From contig NZ_CP012371.1 in NCBI RefSeq assembly GCF_000619905.2, positions 248,001-312,000 on the forward strand: a DNA stretch of 64,000 nucleotides. Direction: 5' to 3'. The notes beneath the pieces were generated by a model, which did no database searches, had not been told where the DNA came from, and was given only the letters and a program-made list of their open reading frames with translations. Positions 17,963-27,637 of the stretch are shown one piece after another (the first letter of the stretch is position 1; the number at the start of each line of letters is the position of its first letter). A program made the position numbers and the translations under genes. Origin of the DNA: Nitrosospira briensis C-128. GTDB lineage: Bacteria; Pseudomonadota; Gammaproteobacteria; Burkholderiales; Nitrosomonadaceae.

Positions 17963-19054
17963 TTATGAAGCTGCGTTACTACGCCGCCGCGCCGCCGCGC
18001 CGATGCCCAGCAACGTGAGCACGCGGCCGGCGATGGCGCCTAACGGCAGCTCTTCGTGAACGCCACCGGCGGCAATTGCTTCCTTCGGCATACCGTATAC
18101 GACACACGTCGCTTCGTCCTGCGCAATGTTTCGCGCGCCCGCGTGCTTCATCTCGAGCATTGCTGTCGCGCCATCCTTGCCCATGCCGGTCAGCATGATA
18201 CCGATGGCGTTGACGCCCACATATTGCGCGGCAGAGCGAAACAGCACCTCGACCGAAGGACGGTGGTGGTTCACCGGAGGCTCGTCGGAGAGCATGACGA
18301 CATACTTCGCACCGCTCTTGCGCACCGAAAGGTGCCGATTACCTGGAGCAATGTAGGCGTGCCCCAGGATCGCTCGCTCACCGTGCTCAGCCTCCTTGAC
18401 GTGGATCCGGCACAGGCTGTCGAGCCGCGCTGCGAACAATTTGGTGAACCCCTCGGGCATGTGTTGGGTGATCAGAATCGCCGGGCAGTCGGGCGGCATC
18501 TGCATCAGCACCTCCTTGATCGCTTCGGTACCGCCTGTCGAGGCGCCAATGATGATCAGCTTATCCGTCAGCACCATGCGGCTGGACGGCTTCGGCAGCA
18601 GCGCCCCGGTGTTCTGCTTCGGCATGATTGCGCACGTCGGGCGCTTTTGAATGCGGGCGATGGATGCGGCGCGGATTTTACCGGTAATTTCAAGTGCGTA
18701 ATCCTGTAACCCTGCCACGATGTCGAGCTGGGGCTTCGAGACGAAGTCGACCGCGCCGAGCTCAAGCGCGCGCAATGCCGCATCCGAGCCCTGGTGGGTC
18801 AATGTCGACACCATGATGACCGGCATTGGCCGCAGCCGCATCAGCCGCTCCAGGAAATCGAGACCATCCATTTTTGGCATCTCGACATCGAGCGTCAATA
18901 CGTCGGGTTCGAGGCTGCGAATCATCTCGCGCGCAGCGATGGGATCCCCGGCGGTTCCCACGACGCGCATGTCCGATTGACTGTCGATAATCCTGGTCAG
19001 CATTTTCCGGACCAGCGCCGAATCGTCTATGATCAAAACCTCGATTGGTTTCAT
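17963..19054 (-). CDS. cheB: Chemotaxis methylesterase/deamidase CheB
   Basis: A 363-residue response-regulator enzyme. The N-terminal receiver domain has the phosphorylated Asp56 in [13 protein letters not shown] and Lys in VSKPQ. The C-terminal methylesterase domain has IIGASTGG with the catalytic Ser near residue 172, the His in TQHMPEGFT, and Asp in LTGMGKDGA. It removes methyl groups from chemoreceptors for adaptation. It is the last gene of the minus-strand che operon, after cheD. The C-terminus ends in an Ala/Arg-rich tail. Confidence 0.95.
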   Translation of the reverse strand: MKPIEVLIIDDSALVRKMLTRIIDSQSDMRVVGTAGDPIAAREMIRSLEPDVLTLDVEMPKMDGLDFLERLMRLRPMPVIMVSTLTHQGSDAALRALELGAVDFVSKPQLDIVAGLQDYALEITGKIRAASIARIQKRPTCAIMPKQNTGALLPKPSSRMVLTDKLIIIGASTGGTEAIKEVLMQMPPDCPAILITQHMPEGFTKLFAARLDSLCRIHVKEAEHGERAILGHAYIAPGNRHLSVRKSGAKYVVMLSDEPPVNHHRPSVEVLFRSAAQYVGVNAIGIMLTGMGKDGATAMLEMKHAGARNIAQDEATCVVYGMPKEAIAAGGVHEELPLGAIAGRVLTLLGIGAAARRRSNAAS

Positions 19055-19120
19055 GGTATTTGTTGATGCCTATTGGAGGTTGATATACCGCTTGCCTCAG
19101 CCATGTCAATTAGACCTGAA

Positions 19121-19732
19121 TCAACTAAACAGCTCGATAACTCCGCCGATGCTTGCTTTTGGCAGGCGCAAACTATAGTTCTTTTCACGCTCGATGATCG
19201 CACTGTCGGGGAGATCGCGCAGCTTCTTGACTAACACTTTGCCGGTGCTCGGGAAGTAGTGAACCTTGCGTGGATAGATATCCACCAGATCGCGTGCGAC
19301 GATGGGAATGTTTTCCGTTTCCAGAAACCCGAGTACGAACTCGGCGTTGCGTTCGCCCACGTTTGCCTCGATCAGCCCCGGCATTACGTTGCCCCCGCCG
19401 AAAACTTTAGCTTCGAGATTGGCTCGCCGCGCGCCTATCTTGATGATGTGATTGATCAGTATTTCCATCGCGTAGATCCCGTAGCGGGCCGACATGCTTG
19501 ACGGGTCGTTTTCGTCTATGCGGCCATCCGGCAGCATAAAGTGGTTCATGCCCCCGATACCATTTTGCCTGTCGCGTATGCAGGCAGTCACGCACGAACC
19601 CAGCACCGTTGCCAGCAGCATGTTCTGGTCCGTTGCGTAGTATTCGCCAGGCAATACCCTGGCTGCTTCAGTCTCATATTTCCGGTCGAAATACAGATGG
19701 GTAGCCAGCGCTGCGTTGCTTCTTTCATCCAT
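19121..19732 (-). CDS. cheD: Chemoreceptor glutamine deamidase CheD
   Basis: A 203-residue protein. The catalytic Cys47 lies in TVLGSCVTACIRD and the His64 in GMNHFMLPD, as in CheD. VFGGGNVM and the later GRKxYFPST-like segment (PRKVHYFPSTGKVLVKKL) are also family features. CheD deamidates receptor glutamines and can modulate CheC-type phosphatases. The ATG at 19732 overlaps the end of cheR by 8 bp. A longer frame reaches 19843 but lies inside cheR and lacks family similarity. Confidence 0.93.
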   Translation of the reverse strand: MDERSNAALATHLYFDRKYETEAARVLPGEYYATDQNMLLATVLGSCVTACIRDRQNGIGGMNHFMLPDGRIDENDPSSMSARYGIYAMEILINHIIKIGARRANLEAKVFGGGNVMPGLIEANVGERNAEFVLGFLETENIPIVARDLVDIYPRKVHYFPSTGKVLVKKLRDLPDSAIIEREKNYSLRLPKASIGGVIELFS

Positions 19733-20594
19733 GCCGCACCTGTGTTCTTGCTGCCAGCTCGTATACGGTCTTGCCGCGCAGCTTGAACAGGTCGGTATGC
19801 TTGAGGAGACTTTCCGAGTGGCCGACAAACAGCAAACCATCACTCCTCAATAGCGGCGCGAATTTCTCGAGTATCCGGCGTTGCGTATCCTTGTCAAAAT
19901 AGATCATCACATTGCGGCACATGATCGCATCGAATGGACCGCGCACGGGCCATTGCGCATCGAGCAGATTCAACTGCCGAAACGTGATCAGCTTGCGCAA
20001 TGCGGGACGCACCTTGACGTTGCCGGCGTGGTTGCCATCACCGCGCAGAAAAAAGCGCCGTGTGCGCTCCGGCGTCAGCGATTCGATCCGCTCGAGGTCG
20101 TAGATGCCCGCGTCCGCCGTGGCCAGCACGTTGGTATCCACGTCGGTGGCAAGAATACGTGCCGATGGCGCGTCGTCATTCAGCGCTTCAACAACGGTCA
20201 TGGCGATGGTATAGGGTTCCTCGCCGGTCGACGCGGCACAGCACCAGACCGTGAACGGCTCGCGGCACACGCGCCGTCGCTGCGCCAGATGTTTGGCGAG
20301 TATTGGAAAATGGTGCGCTTCGCGGTAGAACGACGTAAGGTTGGTGGTAAGCGCATTGGTAAACGCCTGCCACTCGTGGGCATCACCCGCTTCCAGTTGC
20401 CGCAGGTAATCGGCAAACGTCGTCAGGCCCTTTTCGCGCAGGCGCCGGGCGAGCCGGCTGTAAACCATGTCCTGCTTGCTTGCGGATAGCGAGATGCCGG
20501 CCCGCTCGTGGATCAATTTTCTGACGCGCTCGAAATCACGATCGGTGAAACTGTATTCGCGGACCTTGCGTTCTACGGCGTTCAAATTAGCCAT
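19725..20594 (-). CDS. cheR: Chemotaxis methyltransferase CheR
   Basis: A 289-residue SAM-dependent enzyme that methylates receptor glutamates. The N-terminal helical domain has YSFTDRDFERVRKLIHERAG and MVYSRLARRLR. The SAM site is VWCCAASTGEEPYTIAM, and the later motif AIMCRNVMIYFDKDTQ is also conserved. The ATG at 20594 begins MANLNAVERKVR; an open extension to 20720 shows no conservation. The receptor encoded just upstream ends in a CheR-type docking pentapeptide. Confidence 0.95.
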   Translation of the reverse strand: MANLNAVERKVREYSFTDRDFERVRKLIHERAGISLSASKQDMVYSRLARRLREKGLTTFADYLRQLEAGDAHEWQAFTNALTTNLTSFYREAHHFPILAKHLAQRRRVCREPFTVWCCAASTGEEPYTIAMTVVEALNDDAPSARILATDVDTNVLATADAGIYDLERIESLTPERTRRFFLRGDGNHAGNVKVRPALRKLITFRQLNLLDAQWPVRGPFDAIMCRNVMIYFDKDTQRRILEKFAPLLRSDGLLFVGHSESLLKHTDLFKLRGKTVYELAARTQVRHG

Positions 20595-20805
20595 ATCGTT
20601 TGTGCCTGGTGTCCAAGACTTCTTTCGAATGGCGACCGCATGGGGCTTTAGTGGAAAAATTCGAACAGTGTGTTCGTCACCCGCCCCGTGCAGGAAAGCC
20701 GATGAGGCACCCCGCCACAAGCAGCGAGGTATTAACTGCGCTCTTACAATTCGCTGGCTTCAGCCAACCTTCGCCCCAAGAGGCGGGGAATTAAACCCGA
20801 GGAGA

Positions 20806-23061
20806 TTAAAACTCGGTCCAATCGTCGTCGGTGCCGGTCTTGGCCTTGCGCGTAGCCGGCGCCTTGGGAAGCGCGTGCCGTTCACGGACTTTGACAGGCG
20901 CTCTGGCACTCGCCAACCGTTCGACATTATCGGCACGGTTCGGCCCGCGCCGCTCTACCGCAACCGGTGATTGCGCGTGATCCAGCCGGAAAATGCCTAC
21001 TGCACCGCTCAGGGATTGCGTCTGCTCCTGTAGCGATTCGGCCGCTGCCGCTGCTTCTTCGACTAATGCCGCATTCTGCTGCGTCACTTCGTCCATCTGG
21101 GTAATCGCCTGGTTGACCTGCTTGATGCCGACGCTCTGTTCCTGGCTCGCCGCAGTGATCTCCGACATAATATCGGTCACACGCTTGATCGAACCGACGA
21201 TTTCTTCCATCGTCTTGCCTGCCTGGTCAACCAGCTTGGTGCCCGAATCGACTTTCTCCACCGAATTGCTGATCAACGTCTTGATCTCTTTGGCCGCTTC
21301 CGCGCTTCTTTGTGCGAGATTTCTCACTTCCGACGCCACCACCGCAAAACCCCGACCCTGTTCCCCGGCGCGGGCCGCCTCAACGGCCGCGTTCAACGCC
21401 AGGATATTAGTCTGGAACGCAATGCCGTCAATGACACTGATGATGTCGACGATCTTCTTCGAAGCCTCGTTGATCGAACCCATCGTGTCCACCACTTGAT
21501 CCACCACCAAGCCACCCTTGACCGCAACTTCGGAAGCCGACGCTGCGAGTTGGTTGGCTTGCTTTGCGTTCTCCGCATTTTGCTGCACCGTGCTGGTCAG
21601 CTGTTCCATGGAACTCGCTGTCTCCTGCAGGCTGGATGCCTGCTCTTCAGTGCGCTGCGACAGATCGGTGTTGCCTTGCGCGATTTCTTTCGATGCGGTG
21701 GCGATCGATTCTGTCGCTTCGTTGATCTGCCCGATGATCTGATGAAGTTGCATGACCGTCTTGTTCGTATCGTCTTTCAACCGCCCGAACATGCCTCTAT
21801 AGTCGTTGGTGATCTTTTCCGTCAGATCTCCTGTCGATAATGCATCCAGCACCCGAACCACGTCGCCCAGGGCGGTTTCGTTGACCTGCATCAACTGGTT
21901 CAGTTCATCGATCATATGCTTGAATTCATACTGATACCTCGTTGCATCGCCGCGCCGGGTAAAGTCGCCGGCAACCGCCCCATCCACCAGGAGTTTGATG
22001 TCTCCGCTGATCGCCTGCAAACTGGCTTTGACCCCGTCTATGGCCTGTGTAATCCTGGCTTTATCTCCCGGCAGACGCTCCATGTCCACGGACAAATCGC
22101 CAAGGGCGTAGCGCGTAACCACGTCCACCACTTGCGTATTGACTGCAATATGCTCTGCAACCAGGTCATTGGCGGTTTTGGCCGCGTCGGCATAACTTCC
22201 TGAAAATTTGTCAACCGGAATACGGTAACTGATCATTCCGGCGTTATGCTGCTGCTGCATTTTATGTTCCTCGCCAATGAATTCTTTCAGTGTTGTAATC
22301 GTCTTTTGCATCGATCGGGTCAAGGCCGACAATTCATCGTTACCTGTGAGATCGATTTTGGTGTCCAGATTACCGGCTGCAACCTGCTCCATCGTTTTAA
22401 CGGAGGAACCTATCGAGCGCATGATGCTTCTGATCAGTAGCGTGCTCAGGGCGATAATGAATAAAACACCCAGTACGATTACGGTAATCGTTACGGAGGA
22501 AAGGGTTGTGGAGTCACTTTGTGCAAGTGCGTATTCTTCGGCGGCAACCTTTGCCTGCAATTCGATCAACTGGAAGATGGTATCGTGCGCCGCCTCGAAT
22601 TTTGGCGTGGCCTCTTTCGTCGTCATTTCCTTTGCGCTTGCAAAATTTCCCTGGACTGCCAGGCCGAGAACCGTATCTCGTATCGCTTGATAAGGCTTCC
22701 ATTGCGCCTCGAAACGATCGATAAGTACCCTCTCTTCAGGTGTGATCTTCGTCGTCAGGTATTTCTTCATGCTCTCGCGTATTTCCGAATCCCGCTCCGC
22801 AGTCATCGCAGTACGCTTTTTCGCTTCCTCGATACTCTCGTAAGTGGTGGCCATCACTGCGTTGAGGCGTGAACGCTGCATACGATCCAGTATCGTCGCT
22901 ATGTCCGCCAGCGGCTCAGTACGATCGAGGTAGACGCTTTGCAACCTGCTGTTCGATTGACCGATCCCATAGAGACCATAGCTGCCGATTGCAATGAGCA
23001 GCAACGATGCAACACTTGAGATAATAATCAGTTGTAATTTAATCGTCATATTCTTGAACAT
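20806..23061 (-). CDS. Methyl-accepting chemotaxis protein
   Basis: A 751-residue chemoreceptor. It has an N-terminal membrane helix ([20 protein letters not shown]), a periplasmic four-helix-bundle-type sensor of about 160 residues, and a second helix ([20 protein letters not shown]). A HAMP domain follows (about 210-265), then an additional region about 300-450 with HAMP-like repeats ([23 protein letters not shown]). The signalling hairpin has the tip [20 protein letters not shown]. The last residues, DWTEF, match the aromatic pentapeptide that tethers CheR and CheB. The ligand is unknown. Confidence 0.93.
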   Translation of the reverse strand: MFKNMTIKLQLIIISSVASLLLIAIGSYGLYGIGQSNSRLQSVYLDRTEPLADIATILDRMQRSRLNAVMATTYESIEEAKKRTAMTAERDSEIRESMKKYLTTKITPEERVLIDRFEAQWKPYQAIRDTVLGLAVQGNFASAKEMTTKEATPKFEAAHDTIFQLIELQAKVAAEEYALAQSDSTTLSSVTITVIVLGVLFIIALSTLLIRSIMRSIGSSVKTMEQVAAGNLDTKIDLTGNDELSALTRSMQKTITTLKEFIGEEHKMQQQHNAGMISYRIPVDKFSGSYADAAKTANDLVAEHIAVNTQVVDVVTRYALGDLSVDMERLPGDKARITQAIDGVKASLQAISGDIKLLVDGAVAGDFTRRGDATRYQYEFKHMIDELNQLMQVNETALGDVVRVLDALSTGDLTEKITNDYRGMFGRLKDDTNKTVMQLHQIIGQINEATESIATASKEIAQGNTDLSQRTEEQASSLQETASSMEQLTSTVQQNAENAKQANQLAASASEVAVKGGLVVDQVVDTMGSINEASKKIVDIISVIDGIAFQTNILALNAAVEAARAGEQGRGFAVVASEVRNLAQRSAEAAKEIKTLISNSVEKVDSGTKLVDQAGKTMEEIVGSIKRVTDIMSEITAASQEQSVGIKQVNQAITQMDEVTQQNAALVEEAAAAAESLQEQTQSLSGAVGIFRLDHAQSPVAVERRGPNRADNVERLASARAPVKVRERHALPKAPATRKAKTGTDDDWTEF

Positions 23062-23102
23062 GAGATGCTCTCGAGAAAAGTTGAATGGAGTCTGTTGGTG
23101 AA

Positions 23103-23615
23103 TTAGTGAATAATATTTTGGTCGGTCAGGCCGATTTCAGCGCTGCACATGAGCGCCTCGATATCCATCAGGATGAGCATGCGTTCATCGACTGTTCCCA
23201 GGCCGATGATGTAATCGGTATCCAGATTGGCGGCAAAGTCCGGTGCCGGCTTGATCTGTTCGGCGGCAAGCGTGATCACGTCTGAAACGCCGTCGACCAC
23301 GATCCCCATCACCCGCCCCGATACGTTCAGTATGATCACCACCGTGAACTCGTTGTATTCAACGGTGCCAAGATTGAATTTAATGCGCATGTCGATGATC
23401 GGCACGATGATGCCACGTAGATTGACGACACCCTTGATGAACTCGGGCGCATTGGCGATGTGGGTGACGGCGTCATAACCGCGGATCTCCTGCACCTTGA
23501 GTATCTCGATACCGTATTCTTCTTTGCCGAGCCGGAAGGTGAGAAATTCGTTGGCCATCCGGCCGGCGCTTGCGCCGTCCGGCTTTATGGGTGCTTCGGT
23601 TGGCGGTTTCGGCAT
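23103..23615 (-). CDS. cheW: Chemotaxis coupling protein CheW
   Basis: A 170-residue scaffold protein that links receptor to CheA. Family blocks are [50 protein letters not shown] and the closing [10 protein letters not shown]. The N-terminal 20 residues are a Pro/Ala/Gly-rich extension. It lies between cheA and the receptor gene in the operon. Confidence 0.95.
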   Translation of the reverse strand: MPKPPTEAPIKPDGASAGRMANEFLTFRLGKEEYGIEILKVQEIRGYDAVTHIANAPEFIKGVVNLRGIIVPIIDMRIKFNLGTVEYNEFTVVIILNVSGRVMGIVVDGVSDVITLAAEQIKPAPDFAANLDTDYIIGLGTVDERMLILMDIEALMCSAEIGLTDQNIIH

Positions 23616-23692
23616 TTTTTCATACTCCCGTTGTTGGATTGATTAATGGTCTTACGGTTACACCAGGCTGGCACTTCAGCAGTGCTGGCGTA

Positions 23693-25660
23693 TTATTTTG
23701 CCGTAAAGCCGACGAGGGCCGCGACGTCGAGTATCAGCGCCACTTTGCCGTCGCCCATGATGGTGGCCCCTGATACGCCCTGTACCTTGCGAAAGTTGCT
23801 CTCGAGGCTTTTGATGACGACTTGATGCTGGCCTACCAGCGCATCGACAAACATTGCCGATTTTCGCCCCTCGTTTTCAAGAATCACGACCATGCCCTGA
23901 TGCACGTCGGCTGCCTCCGGCCGCAGGTTGAATACTTCATGCAGCGAGAGCAGCGGCAGGTATTCGCCGCGTACCCGGACCACCTTCCCTTTGCCACCGA
24001 CAGTCTTGACATCGGCGGCTGTTGGCCGCAACGATTCGATGATGTAGGCCAGGGGAATAATGAACACTTCCTTCCCCACTGCCACCGACATGCCGTCAAG
24101 TATGGCGAGCGTCAGCGGCAGGCGGATTGAAATGCAGGTTCCGGCGCCCAGCCTGGAATTGATTTCCACGTTTCCGCTCATCTCGCGGATATTACGGCGC
24201 ACAACATCCATGCCGACCCCGCGTCCGGAAACATCGGTGATTTTTTCCGCCGTTGAAAAGCCGGCATCGAAAATCAATTGAAAAACTTCCTGGTCGGTCA
24301 TCGAGTCGGATGCGCTCGCGCCACGCTCGCGCGCCTTCGAAAGCAGGCGCTCCCGATCGAGTCCGGCGCCATCATCGCTGACCTCGATCATGACACTTCC
24401 ACCTCGATGAAACGCGCGTAACGTGATCGTTCCCTTTGCCGGCTTGCCGACGGCTTCGCGTGCCGCAGGCAGTTCGATGCCATGGTCCAGGCTGTTGCGC
24501 ACAAGGTGCGTAAGCGGATCTACAATGCGCTCGATCAGTCCCTTGTCGAGTTCGGTTCCCTCGCCCTCGGTTTTCAATTCCACCTGCTTGCCGAGCTTGT
24601 CCGCAAGATCGCGAACCACGCGCGGAAAACGCCCGAAGACGAACGACATCGGCAGCATCCGGATCGACATCGCCGATTCCTGCAAATCGCGGGTATTACG
24701 TTCAAGCTGGGATAGCGCTTGATGGAGCCTCGGATCGGAGCGGGATGCGGCCTGCGCGACCATCGCCTGCGTGATGACGAGTTCCCCGACGAGATTGATA
24801 AGCTGATCCACCTTCTGCACGCTGACGCGAATCGACGAGGCATCGGGCGCGGCGTGAGTGCCTTCGGGCCTGGTTCCGTTCTTCGATTCGCTGACCTTTG
24901 TTTCGCTTGAGCTCGCTGCTGCGGCTTCAGGCAGGTTTGCCGGAAGCATCTCGGCAGGAACAAAAAGGCCGAAATCATTTTCCTCCATCGTCGAGGATGG
25001 CGGGACCAATACTGCTGGCGGAGCTTCGCTGTCGCCGGTCTGGAACCGGCCCGCCGACGTCTGGATGGAAATCCCGGCGGTAATGGCTGATGAATTCTTC
25101 TCGACGTTCTTTTTCGTCTTGCGTTTCCTGATCCCGGTTTCCGGCAACGCGGCGCTGATCTTCTCCTCTGCCTGGGATGGTGCAATCGATGCTGCAGGCG
25201 TGGCTTCAATACTGCTGGCCTTGGCACGACTTGCGGCGGTCTTTGCGGGAATTTTATCGGCAGTGGGGGCTTTCACTTCCAGAAACAGCCGCAGCTTCAC
25301 GCAAAGACCAGCCACTTCTACTTGGGGTACATCGTCACGCTCACCCTTGCGCACCGCCAGCATCATCCGCAGCAAATCGCCGGAAGTGAGAAAAACATCG
25401 ACCAATTCTTTGGACAGCGGCATCTGGCCCTTGCGCACCCGGTCAAAAACCGTCTCCATTTCGTGGGTGAGTTCCGTAATGTCCTTGAAGCCGAACATCG
25501 CCGCGCCGCCCTTGATCGAGTGGGCAGCGCGAAAGACAGCATTCAATTGCTCTGTGTCGGGTGCGTTCGCATTGATGCCGAGCAGCAATGACTCCATTCC
25601 GTCAAGGTGCTCGGTAGCCTCGTCGAAGAACACATCATGAAACTCGGAGAGATCGTCCAT
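23693..25660 (-). CDS. cheA: Chemotaxis histidine kinase CheA
   Basis: A 655-residue kinase. The P1 phosphotransfer domain has His47 in RAAHSIKGGAAMFGF. A long Ala/Lys/Glu-rich linker occupies about residues 130-270 and contains no clear second binding domain. The dimerisation domain (VSVQKVDQLINLVGELVIT) follows. The kinase domain has HLVRNSLDHGIE (N box), VSDDGAGLDRERL (G1) and DVSGRGVGMDVVRRN (G2). The CheW-like P5 domain closes the protein. It phosphorylates CheY (4 bp downstream of cheY) and CheB. Confidence 0.95.
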   Translation of the reverse strand: MDDLSEFHDVFFDEATEHLDGMESLLLGINANAPDTEQLNAVFRAAHSIKGGAAMFGFKDITELTHEMETVFDRVRKGQMPLSKELVDVFLTSGDLLRMMLAVRKGERDDVPQVEVAGLCVKLRLFLEVKAPTADKIPAKTAASRAKASSIEATPAASIAPSQAEEKISAALPETGIRKRKTKKNVEKNSSAITAGISIQTSAGRFQTGDSEAPPAVLVPPSSTMEENDFGLFVPAEMLPANLPEAAAASSSETKVSESKNGTRPEGTHAAPDASSIRVSVQKVDQLINLVGELVITQAMVAQAASRSDPRLHQALSQLERNTRDLQESAMSIRMLPMSFVFGRFPRVVRDLADKLGKQVELKTEGEGTELDKGLIERIVDPLTHLVRNSLDHGIELPAAREAVGKPAKGTITLRAFHRGGSVMIEVSDDGAGLDRERLLSKARERGASASDSMTDQEVFQLIFDAGFSTAEKITDVSGRGVGMDVVRRNIREMSGNVEINSRLGAGTCISIRLPLTLAILDGMSVAVGKEVFIIPLAYIIESLRPTAADVKTVGGKGKVVRVRGEYLPLLSLHEVFNLRPEAADVHQGMVVILENEGRKSAMFVDALVGQHQVVIKSLESNFRKVQGVSGATIMGDGKVALILDVAALVGFTAK

Positions 25661-25663
25661 GGG

Positions 25664-26029
25664 CTACCCTATGACCTTTCGTACTACATCGAGCAATCGG
25701 GTGGGGTCAAAGGGCTTTACCAGCCATCCCGTCGCACCGGCGGCGCGTCCCTTCGATTTCATTTCGTCGCTCGACTCTGTGGTGAGCATTAGAATTGGCA
25801 CCGTCTGATAGTTTGCCAACTCGCGCAGGGAATGGATAAGCGCGAGTCCGTCCATGCGCGGCATGTTTTGGTCGGTGAGCACGAGGTTCACCTGGTACTT
25901 GAGCGCTTTCTCCAATCCGTCCTGGCCATCCACTGCCTCGACCACGTCGTAACCCCCGCCTCGTAGGGTGAACAAGACCATTTTCCGGATCGATGCCGAG
26001 TCATCCACGGCGAGTATCGTTTTTGCCAT
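25664..26029 (-). CDS. cheY: Chemotaxis response regulator CheY
   Basis: A 121-residue single receiver domain. The acidic pocket is VDDSASIRK, the phosphorylated Asp53 is in VLTDQNMPRMDGL, and Lys is in WLVKPFDP; Thr/Ser of the switch is in LMLTTES. It binds FliM, whose N-terminal docking peptide is present in this window. It sits between the cheZ-like gene and cheA, the usual place in beta/gamma clusters. Confidence 0.95.
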   Translation of the reverse strand: MAKTILAVDDSASIRKMVLFTLRGGGYDVVEAVDGQDGLEKALKYQVNLVLTDQNMPRMDGLALIHSLRELANYQTVPILMLTTESSDEMKSKGRAAGATGWLVKPFDPTRLLDVVRKVIG

Positions 26030-26047
26030 CCCTTTTACTCCTTGGGC

Positions 26048-26584
26048 CTAGAAAAGTTCCACCGCGCCGACTGTCATTACTGCCTGGCCCACCGGGTTAT
26101 GGCCCCGGTCGGTACAAGCTTTCCGTATTGCATGATCCAGGTCCTTTATCGTGGTGTCGGGCAATTGTTCGAGCTGCTCAGCCATTCGCTCGAGAAATTC
26201 GATGCGCCGCCGCGTGTGCGCGAGAATCTGTGATGCAATGTCGTGAAACTGTAGCGCCGTCATCGCCTCGTTGATACTGTCTTCAATATCTGCGGTGAAC
26301 CCAGCCGGTTTGCACTGACCTGCGTGAGTAGCGCCGAGCGCGGCAGCAGGGGCGGTCTTCGCGCTGTCGAATACGTCGTCAGCCGCAGGCTGCAAGTGAC
26401 GTGCGGAATATGCACGAATTGCTTCAAAGCTCGACATCAGGCGGGTCACCGCCTCGCTCAGTATTGCCTGGAGTTGATCGAGTTCAGCACGCACGCCGCT
26501 CGTCTCCGCGCCATGCGCCTGCATATATCGCAGCACGAATGACCGCACGTTGACTACAGCCGCATTGTCGTAGTCTGTTCCCAC
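26048..26584 (-). CDS. CheZ-like chemotaxis protein (short form)
   Basis: A 178-residue all-helical protein, first gene of the che operon. The stretch ALQFHDIASQILAHTRRR contains Asp115 and Gln119 with the D-x3-Q spacing of the CheZ active site (D-L-T-G-Q in E. coli). CheZ dephosphorylates CheY-P. This protein is shorter than E. coli CheZ (214), and the typical C-terminal CheY-docking peptide is not obvious; it ends in AVELF. The start is GTG at 26584 with AAGGAG 7 nt upstream. I am fairly sure it belongs to chemotaxis and less sure that it is a phosphatase. Confidence 0.6.
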   Translation of the reverse strand: MGTDYDNAAVVNVRSFVLRYMQAHGAETSGVRAELDQLQAILSEAVTRLMSSFEAIRAYSARHLQPAADDVFDSAKTAPAAALGATHAGQCKPAGFTADIEDSINEAMTALQFHDIASQILAHTRRRIEFLERMAEQLEQLPDTTIKDLDHAIRKACTDRGHNPVGQAVMTVGAVELF

Positions 26585-26936
26585 TTAACACTCCTTATTA
26601 CAAACAGTTCAGGCCGTGATTTCAGTCCGTCGCGTGTTCTACGGTCAACTCTGGCGAAACTTGAAGAGAACGGCCAGACTCGGCGGTTCGTCGTCTTGCC
26701 GGCTACAGGCGACTCTGCCGATGCGCTGATAAAGACCCGTTGTGACGATTGTGGTGGGCACCGTCGCACATTCGTAACGTCGATGCACCCGACCATGTGA
26801 CGCCAACTGTCCAATGGCAGCAATGGTCTCGCTCTACCAACCGCCAATCCGAAAATAAGACGCGGTTTTGTGAAGTATCTACGGTACCGAATACGGACTG
26901 ATTGCGGTGTGGGCCAACGAATTGACGCCGCTCATC
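26585..26936. other. Divergent che/receiver gap, no gene
   Basis: Between the start of the che operon and the sigma28-like site at 26937. No gene is recognised, and no sigma28-type site for the minus-strand che operon is visible. A minus-strand frame that crosses this gap also runs antisense through the receiver gene and the repeat at 27425, so it is not believed. Confidence 0.4.
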
Positions 26937-26963
26937 TAAAGTTGGGCTGCAGGCAACCGTTAA
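26937..26963 (+). promoter_or_regulatory. Predicted sigma28 promoter of the lone receiver gene
   Basis: TAAA at 26937-26940, exactly 15 nt, and ACCGTTAA at 26956-26963. The -10 box is identical to the flgK one. Transcription would start about 87 nt before the ATG at 27057. Confidence 0.75.
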
Positions 26964-27056
26964 GGTAGCGATGAAGTGAATGGCCTGTTGCTTGGACTGC
27001 TTGAGCCGCGGTACGAATTGCAGATGCAACCAAAACTGTAGAACGATGGGGTGGTC

Positions 27057-27419
27057 ATGCGAATTATGGTTGTAGACGACAGCAGAGCGATGCGAATGAT
27101 CGTGATACGGACGCTCAGGCTCGCGGGTTTTCGTGGTCACACGTTTCTGGAAGCGAGCGATGGTGACGAAGCACTTGCAGCCATTACCGCCGATCCGCCG
27201 GATCTCGTGCTGTCCGACTGGAACATGCCGAAGCTTTCGGGCATCGATCTTCTCAGGGGAATCAACGCCGCCGGTTGCAAAGTGAAGTTCGGCTTCGTTA
27301 CATCGGAATCCACGCCACAGATGCGCAAAATATCGGGTGCCGAAGGTGCGCTGTTTCTGATCGCCAAACCGTTTAACGAAGATACATTCAGGGAAGTTCT
27401 CGAACGATACGTTTGTTGA
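27057..27419 (+). CDS. CheY-like single-domain response regulator
   Basis: A 120-residue receiver. Conserved sites are VVDDSRAMR, phosphorylated Asp54 in LVLSDWNMPKLSG, Thr/Ser in FVTSES and Lys in LIAKPFNED. It has no output domain, so it acts by protein contact or as a phosphate sink. It differs enough from CheY at 25664 to be a paralogue. A good sigma28-like promoter precedes it, so it should be made with the filament genes. A CheX-like gene follows after a 169 bp repeat. Confidence 0.88.
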   Translation: MRIMVVDDSRAMRMIVIRTLRLAGFRGHTFLEASDGDEALAAITADPPDLVLSDWNMPKLSGIDLLRGINAAGCKVKFGFVTSESTPQMRKISGAEGALFLIAKPFNEDTFREVLERYVC

Positions 27420-27424
27420 CACCG

Positions 27425-27593
27425 TTAACAGCCTGTCGGACTTGAAGAATCGTAGCGAAAAAGTGACTGGCTGAGGACAGATTTTGAGGATTTTGAAGAC
27501 CAATAGTTATTCTATTGGTCGAAAAAGCAGCGAAATATGAACCAGCCAGACGCTTTTGCAGCCGATTTCCTTTAAAGTCCTATAGGCTGTTAG
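27425..27593. repeat. MITE-like palindromic repeat, family 1, long copy
   Basis: Runs from TAACAGCCTGTCGGACTTG to CCTATAGGCTGTTAG and is about 169 bp. The interior matches the copies at 5678 and 29755 nearly base for base, including the GCCAATAGTTATTCTATTGG-type core. It begins 6 bp after the stop of the receiver gene and separates it from the CheX-like gene. Confidence 0.85.
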
Positions 27594-27637
27594 GCGTGAC
27601 AGGAACACCGCCGTCCGGCTCACAGGAAGAATCAATA

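Noticed and set aside
17805-18059. 84-residue frame near the end of cheB
   Set aside because: Half of it is antisense to cheB; the rest has no supporting features.
24858-25640. 260-residue frame opposite cheA
   Set aside because: Antisense to a well-supported cheA; composition follows the cheA linker codons.
26703-27503. 266-residue open frame on the minus strand
   Set aside because: It runs antisense through the receiver gene and starts inside a family 1 repeat. No family motifs.
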